Positions 1 through 6,074 of a DNA stretch of 7,451 nt are shown one piece after another (the stretch's first letter is position 1; each line of letters begins with the position of its first letter). Below the pieces are notes generated by a model. It was not told where the DNA came from. It saw nothing but the letters and a program-made list of their open reading frames with translations, and made no database searches. Source of the DNA: Sphingomonadales bacterium UBA7473 (GTDB lineage Bacteria > Pseudomonadota > Alphaproteobacteria > Sphingomonadales > Sphingomonadaceae); the NCBI GenBank assembly GCA_002478575.1, contig DLOX01000036.1:598-8048 (forward strand). Direction: 5' to 3'. The position numbers and the translations under genes are program-made.

Positions 1-69
1 AGCTCAGTTGGTTAGAGCGCCGGTTTGTGGTACCGGAGGTCGCGGGTTCGGATCCCGTCGGTCGCCCCA
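1..69 (+). tRNA. tRNA-His (GTG anticodon), 5' end cut by the window edge
   Basis: The window opens at about tRNA position 9. The D-arm (AGCTCAGTTGGTTAGAGC), the anticodon stem CCGGT/ACCGG at 20-24/32-36, the anticodon GTG at 27-29 and the T-arm with TTCGGAT are all visible. The acceptor 3' strand CGGTCGC lies at 59-65, followed by C at 66 (position 73), which in tRNA-His pairs with the extra G-1, and an encoded CCA at 67-69. The missing 5' piece should be about 8-9 bases ending near a T8. The tRNA decodes CAC/CAU histidine codons. The next gene starts only 38 bases downstream and no terminator is evident between them. Confidence 0.97.
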
Positions 70-107
70 GTTGGATCAAAAGCCCCCAGTTTTCGGAAAA
101 TCTGTAT

Positions 108-1157
108 ATGAGCGCACCGTGGGATCAGCCTGATTTTGACGACCATGAAGGCGTGCATTTCTTTTCGGATGCAAGGACGGGTCTGAAAGCCATTGTTGCC
201 ATTCACTCATCTTTCCGTGGCCCAGCGGGTGGAGGCACGCGATATTGGAACTATGCAAGTTCTGCAGACGCGGTTCGAGATGCTCTGCGGCTATCCAAAG
301 GGATGTCCTATAAGAACGCGATGGCGGGACTTAACATGGGCGGCGGCAAGGCTGTTATCCTTGCGGACAACGCGCGACCTAAGTCCCCAGAACTTTTGGC
401 TGCTTTTGCGCGGTCAATCGATTCCCTCGCTGGGCGTTATATTACTGCGCAAGATGTCGGGATGTCTCAGGATGATTTGACGAGCGTCGGTCAAACAACA
501 CCCTATGTGGCCGGTTTGATCCCTGAAAGCGGAAAGGCGGGCGGTGATCCCGGTCCTTCGACTGCACTTGGTGTCTATTTGGGGGTCAAGGCAGCGGCGC
601 ATCAAGCATTGGGAAGCGACGACCTGAGGGGGGTCCGTATCGCCGTACAAGGTCTAGGCAGCGTCGGAGGCGGCGTCGCTCATTATCTGGCTGCTGAAGG
701 CGCTCAATTAATCCTCGCTGACGTTGACGAAGCTCGCGCGGCAGAATTGGCGCAAAAGCTGGGCGGTCGCACTGAAACGCCCGAGCAAATATTGAACATC
801 GAAGCCGACATTCTGTCCCCTTGCGCGTTGGGCGCTGTTTTCAATGAGAAATCCATTGGTCAGCTTAGGGTCAAAGCGATTGCCGGTGGGGCAAATAATC
901 AACTGGCTAGACCAGAAGATGCCCAGCGTCTTTTCGAAACCGGGATTATCTATGCGCCTGACTATGTGATCAATGCGGGCGGGATCATTAATGTGGCTCT
1001 CCAATATTTGGATGATGCTTCAACAGATGACGTTAAGGCGAAGTTGGAAGAAATTCCCCTTCGATTGTCCGAAATCTGGGCGGCGAGTGCCGAGCAAAAC
1101 CTGCCTCCATCCGTTGTGGCTGACGCGATGGCGCGGAAACTCATTGGGCGAGCCTAG
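108..1157 (+). CDS. Leucine dehydrogenase-like Glu/Leu/Phe/Val dehydrogenase
   Basis: This 349-residue protein is the usual length for octameric leucine/phenylalanine dehydrogenases, which carry out NAD+-dependent oxidative deamination of branched-chain or aromatic amino acids in the cytosol. The N-terminal substrate domain contains GPAGGGTRYW (about 38-47) and the segment SYKNAMAGLNMGGGKAV, with probable catalytic lysines K69 and K81. D116 lies in TAQDVGM. The C-terminal Rossmann domain has GLGSVGGG (182-189) and an acidic ADVD (204-207) at the end of the next strand, which favours NAD+ over NADP+. The ANNQL motif (262-266) is conserved in the family. A114 before the catalytic D116 is leucine-dehydrogenase-like, since phenylalanine dehydrogenases usually have Gly there (from memory). 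The frame stays open back to a GTG inside the tRNA, but ATG 108 begins the natural N-terminus. The ribosome site is weak (CGGAAAA around 94-100). No functional link to the ccm genes downstream is evident. Substrate preference is inferred. Confidence 0.93.
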   Translation: MSAPWDQPDFDDHEGVHFFSDARTGLKAIVAIHSSFRGPAGGGTRYWNYASSADAVRDALRLSKGMSYKNAMAGLNMGGGKAVILADNARPKSPELLAAFARSIDSLAGRYITAQDVGMSQDDLTSVGQTTPYVAGLIPESGKAGGDPGPSTALGVYLGVKAAAHQALGSDDLRGVRIAVQGLGSVGGGVAHYLAAEGAQLILADVDEARAAELAQKLGGRTETPEQILNIEADILSPCALGAVFNEKSIGQLRVKAIAGGANNQLARPEDAQRLFETGIIYAPDYVINAGGIINVALQYLDDASTDDVKAKLEEIPLRLSEIWAASAEQNLPPSVVADAMARKLIGRA

Positions 1158-1217
1158 ATAAAACGCTCAAAATTAGGGTTTGAAGCCTTTCTCGCTTGAG
1201 TTAGAGCACTGACCGAT

Positions 1218-1934
1218 ATGCACGCCTACGCGAATCCTGCGCGATTTCTGAAGATTGCTCGCCCACTCACGCCAATCCTGGGATGGGGTGGGGCAGCGCT
1301 CGTGCTGATCGGGGTCTATGCGGGGCTTTTCATGACTCCGCCCGATTATCTGCAAGGCGAGAGCGTTCGCATTCTTTATATTCATGTGCCTGCAGCTTGG
1401 CTCGGCATGGGCGGATGGACAGGGATTGCGATTGCCTCCATCATTCAGCTCGTTTGGCGTCATCCCTTGGCGGGTGTCTCAGCGCGGGCAATCGCTGTTC
1501 CCGGGGCGTTGTTCACGGCGCTATGCTTGGTCACGGGTTCGATCTGGGGACGTCCGACTTGGGGCACTTGGTGGGAATGGGATGGGCGGATGACCTCTAT
1601 GCTCGTCCTGCTCTTTCTCTATTTCGGTTACATCGCGCTGGCCAATAGCAGCGAAGAAAAGGGCAGCGTTAGCCGCGTAACGGCGATCTTTGGCCTGGTT
1701 GGTGCCGTCAACATCCCGATCATCAATCGGTCAGTGGTGTGGTGGAACAGCCTCCATCAAGGGCCAAGCATCACCCTTAAAGGCTCTAGCATCTCATCGG
1801 AATTATTGTGGCCGCTTGGTTTCACTGTGATGGGTTTCACATTATTATTTGGCGCAATCGTTTTGATGCGGATGCGAGCGCAACTTGCGGAAATTCGAAC
1901 GGAAGCGCGCATGAGAAGAATGGCAAGCGAATGA
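1218..1934 (+). CDS. ccmC: CcmC, haem handling protein of cytochrome c maturation
   Basis: This 238-residue polytopic inner-membrane protein belongs to System I. It presents haem to CcmE on the periplasmic side, working with the CcmAB transporter and CcmD. The family signature is clear: the tryptophan-rich WWD motif WGTWWEWD lies at 115-122, flanked by the two periplasmic haem-ligand histidines H56 (in IHVPAAW) and H180 (in SLHQGPS). About six hydrophobic segments can be seen (near 22-40, 53-80, 90-110, 127-144, 155-170 and 198-217). The length is close to the roughly 245 residues of the E. coli protein. The ATG at 1218 gives the typical N-terminus ANPARFLKIARPLTP. No strong Shine-Dalgarno sequence precedes it. 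It opens the ccm operon 60 bases after the dehydrogenase and overlaps ccmD by ATGA. Confidence 0.98.
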   Translation: MHAYANPARFLKIARPLTPILGWGGAALVLIGVYAGLFMTPPDYLQGESVRILYIHVPAAWLGMGGWTGIAIASIIQLVWRHPLAGVSARAIAVPGALFTALCLVTGSIWGRPTWGTWWEWDGRMTSMLVLLFLYFGYIALANSSEEKGSVSRVTAIFGLVGAVNIPIINRSVVWWNSLHQGPSITLKGSSISSELLWPLGFTVMGFTLLFGAIVLMRMRAQLAEIRTEARMRRMASE

Positions 1935-2044
1935 ACCATTGGCCCTTTATCATTTCGGCTTATGCCTTCACCGCGGTGGGGACGGTTGGCGTCATCCTCT
2001 GGGCCTATCTATCGATGAAGCGCGCTGAGCGAGGCCAAGAATGA
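1931..2044 (+). CDS. ccmD: CcmD, small membrane partner of CcmC/CcmE
   Basis: This 37-residue open frame sits exactly between ccmC and ccmE and overlaps both by ATGA (1931-1934 and 2041-2044). It encodes one transmembrane helix (about residues 7-27, with WPFIISAYAFTAVGTVGVIL) followed by a short positively charged tail containing KRAER, which should face the cytoplasm. That is the architecture of CcmD, which in E. coli (about 69 residues) stabilises the CcmABC-CcmE complex and helps release holo-CcmE. The alphaproteobacterial form is usually shorter, as here. The assignment rests on position, size and topology, because the family has little sequence conservation beyond a tyrosine near the start of the helix (Y11 here). 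Confidence 0.92.
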   Translation: MNHWPFIISAYAFTAVGTVGVILWAYLSMKRAERGQE

Positions 2045-2475
2045 AGCCTAAACATCAGCGCCTTGGGTTAGCCGTTGCGGGACTCTTTGCCATGGTTGGC
2101 TCAGGCTTGCTTGCGATGACGGCGCTGAAGGATCAGGCTGCCTATTTCTATGCGCCCGCAGACCTAAAGACTGCGTCTGTAAAACCCGGAGAGGCAATCC
2201 GTTTAGGCGGCATGGTTGTCGCCAATTCCATCAAGCGTGATCCTGACGGCGTGACCATCCGTTTTCAAGTGAGCGATGGCAAAGCAACGACCAACGTCCG
2301 CTTCACAGGCATTGTTCCTGATCTCTTCAAGGAGAATAGCGGCATGGTGGGCGAGGGGAGCCTGTCGAGCGATGGCACCTTTGTTGCCGATAATATCCTC
2401 GCGAAGCATGACGAACGCTATATGCCCCCACAGTTAGAAGGCAAAATGCACAAGACCGAGACGATGGCGCAATGA
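2041..2475 (+). CDS. ccmE: CcmE, periplasmic haem chaperone
   Basis: This 144-residue protein has an N-terminal membrane anchor (about 8-28) and a periplasmic OB-fold beta domain. It binds haem covalently and passes it to CcmF. The haem-attachment histidine is H123 in LAKHDERYMPP, with the conserved Y127 four residues later as the axial ligand. The conserved strands RLGGMV (54-59) and IRFQVSDG (73-80) are present. The charged, disordered C-terminal tail (131-144) is typical. Length is close to the roughly 159 residues of E. coli CcmE. A GAGG at 2031-2034 lies six bases before the start codon. It overlaps ccmD upstream and ccmF downstream by ATGA. Confidence 0.98.
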   Translation: MKPKHQRLGLAVAGLFAMVGSGLLAMTALKDQAAYFYAPADLKTASVKPGEAIRLGGMVVANSIKRDPDGVTIRFQVSDGKATTNVRFTGIVPDLFKENSGMVGEGSLSSDGTFVADNILAKHDERYMPPQLEGKMHKTETMAQ

Positions 2476-4403
2476 TTGCGGAAGCAGGACATGCTTTGCT
2501 TTGGATTGCGGCAGTGCTCGCCATTCTCCAGTTCGCATTTGGCGGAATTGGAGTTTTGCGTAACGACCGTGAATTTATGGCAAACACAAAGCCGGTTGCG
2601 ATCGCGCAGGGCGTTGCTGCGCTTTTGTCTTTCCTCGTTCTGATCTGGTTGTTTTTGATCACCGACTTGTCTGTGAAATTGGTCGTTTCGAACAGCCATT
2701 CTGCCAAGCCTCTGTTGTACAAATTTGCAGGGACGTGGGGCAATCATGAAGGTTCGATGCTGCTTTGGGTGATGGTTTTGGCCATTTCAGGCGGTGCTGT
2801 TGCGCTATTGGAAAAGCGCCTGTCTGATCGAACATTGTCAGCCACTTTGGCTGCGCAAGCGCTGATCAGCTTTGGTTTTTATGCCTTTTTGATTTTCTCT
2901 TCTAATCCCTTTGAGCGAATGCCAACTGTGCCTTTGGAAGGTTTGGGTCTGAACCCGCTTCTTCAAGATCCAGGATTGGCCTTCCATCCCCCAACGCTGT
3001 ATATTGGATATGTCGGCATCTCGATTGCGTTCAGCATTGCAGTCGGCGCATTGATCACCAAAGAAGTTGATCCAGCCTTTGCCCGCGCGATGCGACCTTG
3101 GGTCTTGGGCGCTTGGATATTCCTCACGCTTGGCATCGTCGCGGGCAGCTATTGGGCTTACTATGAGCTGGGCTGGGGCGGTTGGTGGTTTTGGGATCCT
3201 GTGGAGAATGCGTCGTTGATGCCTTGGCTGGCAGCAACCGCCTTGCTTCATTCTGTTACGGTTCTTGCGACAAGAGATGGTCTTCGCGCCTGGACCATCA
3301 TGCTGGCGGTTGTGGCCTTCTCGATGTCAATGGTGGGTACCTTCTTGGTCCGCTCGGGAATTTTGACCAGCGTCCATAGCTTTGCGGTGGACCCTGAGCG
3401 CGGCAGTTTCATCTTGGCGTTGCTTACGATCTATATCGGCGGCGCATTGGCCTTGTTTGCACTGCGGGCGTCCAGCGTGAAGGAAGGGACGCAATTTGAA
3501 TTGTTCAGCCGGGAAGGGGCGCTTGTAGCGAATAACCTCCTGCTGTCGGCCATTCTCGGCATTGTTTTCGTCGGCACTCTCTATCCACTCGCAGCTGAAG
3601 CGCTCACAGGTGAGAAGCTCTCTGTTGGCCCACCCTATTTCAACGCCGCAAGTGCACCGGTTGCCATCATCCTGATTTTGATCATGGCCGCTGGTCCATT
3701 GATGAAGTGGCGGAAAGATGATTGGAAGGTCGTTGGGCAACGCCTAGCCGTTCCGGTCTTGGTCATGGCGTTGGCTTTGGCTGCCTTTGCGATAATGGCG
3801 CCAAATATAGGCATTCTTTCGTTTTTGGGGTTCGTTGCCGCCATTGGGGTGGGCGCAGCAAGCATCGCACCTTTGTGGAAACGCAATTTGCGTCGCACTC
3901 CGCTCTTCACATGGGGCATGGTGATTTCCCATCTTGGCATTGCGGTTGCGATCATTGGGATGGCCAGTGAGGCTAGCTTTACCAAGGAGACCCTTGCTGC
4001 CATGAACATTGGGGACACACGGTCTGTCGGGCCTTATTCTGTTACCTTGAAGGACGTTAAGCCCGTTGCCGGACCCAACTGGACCGCAGTTGAAGCCAAG
4101 CTTGAGGTTCGCCGTGGAGACACACTGATTGAGGAGCGTCCCCAGGCGCGGATGTTCTCGTCGCCCGTCACCGCCACAAATGAAGCCGCAATCCGCACCC
4201 ATTTCGATGGGCAAATCTATCTTGTCATCGGGGAAGAACAGCCAGATGGACGCTGGCAAATCCGGATGTGGTGGAAGCCTTTGGTGTCGCTCATTTGGGC
4301 GGGGGGCATCATGGTTGCGTTGGGCGGGCTATTGGCGTTGCTCGGACGTATTCGCCGACGGTCAGCCGTTGATCTGCTGGTTCGTAAGGAGGCTTTGGCA
4401 TGA
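2472..4403 (+). CDS. ccmF: CcmF, haem lyase core subunit
   Basis: This 643-residue polytopic membrane protein is almost the same length as E. coli CcmF (647). It takes haem from holo-CcmE and, with CcmH and CcmI, joins it to the CxxCH motif of apocytochrome c. The WWD domain WGGWWFWDPVENASLMPW spans 235-252. All four haem-related histidines can be placed: periplasmic H172 (AFHPPT) and H302 (SVHSFA), and transmembrane H260 (LLHSVT) and H487 (SHLGIA). The conserved GTWGNHEGS lies at 87-95. Many hydrophobic helices run through to about residue 500. A large periplasmic loop (about 500-600) follows, then a last helix (about 603-625) and a basic tail. The start is fixed by the ATGA overlap with ccmE, and the stop overlaps ccmG in the same way. 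Confidence 0.98.
   Translation: MIAEAGHALLWIAAVLAILQFAFGGIGVLRNDREFMANTKPVAIAQGVAALLSFLVLIWLFLITDLSVKLVVSNSHSAKPLLYKFAGTWGNHEGSMLLWVMVLAISGGAVALLEKRLSDRTLSATLAAQALISFGFYAFLIFSSNPFERMPTVPLEGLGLNPLLQDPGLAFHPPTLYIGYVGISIAFSIAVGALITKEVDPAFARAMRPWVLGAWIFLTLGIVAGSYWAYYELGWGGWWFWDPVENASLMPWLAATALLHSVTVLATRDGLRAWTIMLAVVAFSMSMVGTFLVRSGILTSVHSFAVDPERGSFILALLTIYIGGALALFALRASSVKEGTQFELFSREGALVANNLLLSAILGIVFVGTLYPLAAEALTGEKLSVGPPYFNAASAPVAIILILIMAAGPLMKWRKDDWKVVGQRLAVPVLVMALALAAFAIMAPNIGILSFLGFVAAIGVGAASIAPLWKRNLRRTPLFTWGMVISHLGIAVAIIGMASEASFTKETLAAMNIGDTRSVGPYSVTLKDVKPVAGPNWTAVEAKLEVRRGDTLIEERPQARMFSSPVTATNEAAIRTHFDGQIYLVIGEEQPDGRWQIRMWWKPLVSLIWAGGIMVALGGLLALLGRIRRRSAVDLLVRKEALA
4385..4392 (+). promoter_or_regulatory. 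Strong ribosome binding site of ccmG
   Basis: TAAGGAGG is a full match to the anti-Shine-Dalgarno core and sits seven bases before the ATG at 4400, inside the last codons of ccmF. It is the strongest ribosome site in the operon. The other ccm starts have weak or partial sites and probably rely more on coupling. Confidence 0.8.
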
Positions 4404-4927
4404 AGCGCTTTTGGCTGTGGTTCCCGCTAGGGCTGTTCTTGCTGTTCTTCGGCGTGGTCGCAAGCGGCCTGATCAAGCCTTCGAGCACAACCATCAAGTC
4501 GCGTATGGTTGGCAAGGCTTTGCCGACCTTTTCATTGCCAGCAGCCAATGAACCCCAACCAGGCTTGGGAAGCGCAACATTTGGCCAAGGACAGCCGCGC
4601 CTTCTCAACATCTTCGCCAGCTGGTGCATCCCTTGCGTCGCCGAAGCACCCATCCTGATGAAGATGGCGCAGCAAGGCGTGCAGATTGATGGGATCGCAA
4701 TCCGTGATCGCCCGCAGGATTTGGCCCGTTTTCTTGCCCGCAATGGCAATCCTTACAAGCGTATTGGCTCAGACATTGATAGCCGGGTGCAGCTGAGCCT
4801 TGGCTCTTCAGGCGTGCCCGAGACATTTGTGATCGACGGTAAGGGCATCATTCGGTATCAGCATATTGGCGATATTAGGCCGGAAGACGTGCCTGAGATC
4901 ATGGCCGCTTTGAAGGCAGCTCGATAA
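4400..4927 (+). CDS. ccmG: CcmG (DsbE), membrane-anchored thioredoxin of cytochrome c maturation
   Basis: This 175-residue protein has an N-terminal membrane anchor (about 4-24) and a periplasmic thioredoxin fold. It reduces the disulphide of apocytochrome c, directly or through CcmH, so that haem can be attached. The active site is WCIPC (C76 and C79) within FASWCIPCVAEAP. The cis-proline loop is GVPETFVID (138-146, P140). The insert IAIRDRPQDLARFL (99-112) matches the pattern seen in CcmG/DsbE proteins rather than general thioredoxins. Length agrees with E. coli CcmG (185). Electrons probably come from CcdA or DsbD, which is not in this window. It begins with an ATGA overlap with ccmF and has its own strong ribosome site. 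It is followed after two bases by ccmH. Confidence 0.97.
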   Translation: MKRFWLWFPLGLFLLFFGVVASGLIKPSSTTIKSRMVGKALPTFSLPAANEPQPGLGSATFGQGQPRLLNIFASWCIPCVAEAPILMKMAQQGVQIDGIAIRDRPQDLARFLARNGNPYKRIGSDIDSRVQLSLGSSGVPETFVIDGKGIIRYQHIGDIRPEDVPEIMAALKAAR

Positions 4928-4929
4928 TC

Positions 4930-5337
4930 GTGAGGCAATTGATCGTCGCCTTTCTATTGCTGCTGGCATCTCCTGCCTTTGGGAATTCTCAAATGCCGGA
5001 TGCGCAATATGCGAACACGCAGCTTTCTGATCCAGCCAAGGAAGCGAAGGCACGAGAACTGATGCTGACGCTGCGCTGTCTGGTTTGTCAGGGCCAATCG
5101 ATCGCGGATTCGGATGCGGACATGGCTGGCGATATGCGAGCACTTGTCAGGCGAAAGATTGAGGCGGGGGAAAGCCCCGATCAAGTGCGCAGCTGGTTGA
5201 TTGAGCGTTACGGCGATTGGGTCACTTATGATCCGTCATTCAATAGCCGCACCGCGGTGCTTTGGATTGCGCCCGTCCTTTTTATCGTGCTTGGCTTGTT
5301 CCTTGCGCGAGGCCGGTTCCGGAAGAAGGCAAAATAA
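4930..5337 (+). CDS. ccmH: CcmH, thiol-reducing subunit (unfused form)
   Basis: This 135-residue protein starts with GTG at 4930, which gives a clean signal sequence (MRQLIVAFLLLLASPAFG, cleavage probable near residue 18). A small periplasmic helical domain carries the signature LRCLVCQGQSIADSDA, with redox cysteines C50 and C53, and then a conserved stretch ending in ERYGDWVTYDP. A C-terminal transmembrane helix (about 109-126) and a basic tail RFRKKAK complete it. CcmH takes part in a thiol-disulphide relay with CcmG and apocytochrome c and forms the haem lyase complex with CcmF and CcmI. In E. coli CcmH is fused to a CcmI-like domain (350 residues); here, as in other alphaproteobacteria, the two are separate genes. 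It starts two bases after the ccmG stop, and its TAA overlaps the ccmI start (TAATG). Confidence 0.97.
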   Translation: MRQLIVAFLLLLASPAFGNSQMPDAQYANTQLSDPAKEAKARELMLTLRCLVCQGQSIADSDADMAGDMRALVRRKIEAGESPDQVRSWLIERYGDWVTYDPSFNSRTAVLWIAPVLFIVLGLFLARGRFRKKAK

Positions 5338-5969
5338 TGGGTTGGATTTGGATCGCACTCTTTTCTGGACTGGCACTGCTTGGGCTTTGGAAATTTGCTA
5401 AATTTGGATCTTCTGCATTGCAATTCGCTGCCGCAACGCTGCTGCTTGGTGTCGCTGGTTACGCCATGATGGGGTCCCCGGGGCAGCCGGGTGCGCCAGT
5501 ATCAACGCCTGAAGACGTGACGGATGAGGCCGTTCCAGAGTCGATTCAGAAGATCGCGCTCAGCTCCACTAAACAGGGAGGTAATCCGGATTTGGCCCTT
5601 GCCGATGCTTTGATGCAAGCTGGCCGCAATCGTGCCGCAGTCAGTGTCATCAACAAGGCCATAGAGAAGCAACCCCAAGACCCTGATCTTTGGGTTGGCC
5701 TTGGCAATGCGCTTTTCGTGCATGGGTCAGGGCAGATGAGTCCAGCGTCCCAACTCGCCTTTGAGCGCGCCGCCCAAATTGCGCCTAATCATCCGGGGCC
5801 GCCCTTCTTTCTTGGATATTCCTTGGCGAAGAGTGGAAAGATTGATGAGGCCGGCGAAGTATGGCGCGGTTTGCTATCGCGGGCGCCCAAAGATGCGCCA
5901 TGGCGGGCTGACTTGGAACAAAGATTGGCGGAAATTGGGCAATTAGGGGCTTCAGAGACGTCAAAATAG
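5337..5969 (+). CDS. ccmI: CcmI-like TPR protein, apocytochrome c chaperone (short form)
   Basis: This 210-residue protein begins with two transmembrane helices (about 2-18 and 27-46) joined by a very short loop. A linker rich in Pro, Glu and Asp follows (47-65), then a periplasmic TPR domain. TPR-like helices are visible around NPDLALADALMQAGRNRAAV (83-102), DPDLWVGLGNALFVHG (115-130), SQLAFERAAQIAPNHPG (138-154) and PFFLGYSLAKSGKIDEA (156-172). CcmI proteins hold the C-terminal helix of apocytochromes c and bring them to CcmF-CcmH. The Rhodobacter protein is about twice as long and has a leucine-zipper loop between its two helices, which this one lacks. ATG 5337 is chosen because it overlaps the ccmH stop and has AGAAGG about eight bases upstream. 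A longer frame reading back to 5262 would put ccmH-overlapping sequence at the N-terminus and is unlikely. Confidence 0.9.
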   Translation: MGWIWIALFSGLALLGLWKFAKFGSSALQFAAATLLLGVAGYAMMGSPGQPGAPVSTPEDVTDEAVPESIQKIALSSTKQGGNPDLALADALMQAGRNRAAVSVINKAIEKQPQDPDLWVGLGNALFVHGSGQMSPASQLAFERAAQIAPNHPGPPFFLGYSLAKSGKIDEAGEVWRGLLSRAPKDAPWRADLEQRLAEIGQLGASETSK

Positions 5970-6019
5970 GCTAAACTGGTGTTAACCTTTCACGTTTCAA
6001 TTCTGATTACCCCCTTCGA

Positions 6020-6048
6020 TTAATCTCCATCCCGTAGCGGTCTAGTAT
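6020..6048 (+). promoter_or_regulatory. Possible promoter for the FecR-domain gene
   Basis: TTAATC (6020-6025) and TAGTAT (6043-6048) are separated by 17 bases and match the sigma-70 consensus at about 3 of 6 and 4 of 6 positions. A start near 6055 would leave a leader of about 20 bases before ATG 6075. The match is weak. It is proposed mainly because the 105-base gap after the ccm operon is the largest gap between genes here and the next gene has an unrelated role. Confidence 0.25.
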
Positions 6049-6055
6049 CAACCGC
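6037..6055. repeat. Short inverted repeat GCGGT-9-ACCGC
   Basis: GCGGT at 6037-6041 and ACCGC at 6051-6055 form a perfect five-base inverted repeat around a nine-base centre. The centre contains the candidate -10 hexamer TAGTAT. It could be an operator or a small RNA hairpin close to the start of the FecR-domain gene. No T-run follows, so it is not a typical terminator. A repeat this short can arise by chance. Confidence 0.35.
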
Positions 6056-6074
6056 AAAATGGGGAACATGGGGC

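Noticed and set aside
1..69. tRNA 3' end as an integration (att) site of a mobile element
   Set aside because: No integrase gene and no second copy of the tRNA 3' end is visible in the window, and housekeeping genes follow directly.
91..101. TTTTCGGAAAA as a hairpin after tRNA-His
   Set aside because: A four-base A/T stem with no T-tract is not a credible terminator.
27..107. N-terminal extension of the dehydrogenase from a GTG inside the tRNA
   Set aside because: The frame happens to be open through the tRNA 3' half, but the translated piece is tRNA sequence; ATG 108 gives the family's normal length.
1166..1200. CTCAA ... TTGAG inverted repeat between the dehydrogenase and ccmC as a terminator
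   Set aside because: The stem is five bases with a 25-base loop and is not followed by a T-run, so it is too weak to call. No convincing promoter hexamers were seen in the same gap.
4129..4551. 140-codon + strand frame across the ccmF-ccmG junction
   Set aside because: It overlaps two well-supported genes in another frame and its translation is Arg/Trp/Cys-rich noise.
5980..6000. GTTAACC as a CtrA-type half site
   Set aside because: The second half at the expected spacing is missing, and a single short half site is expected by chance.
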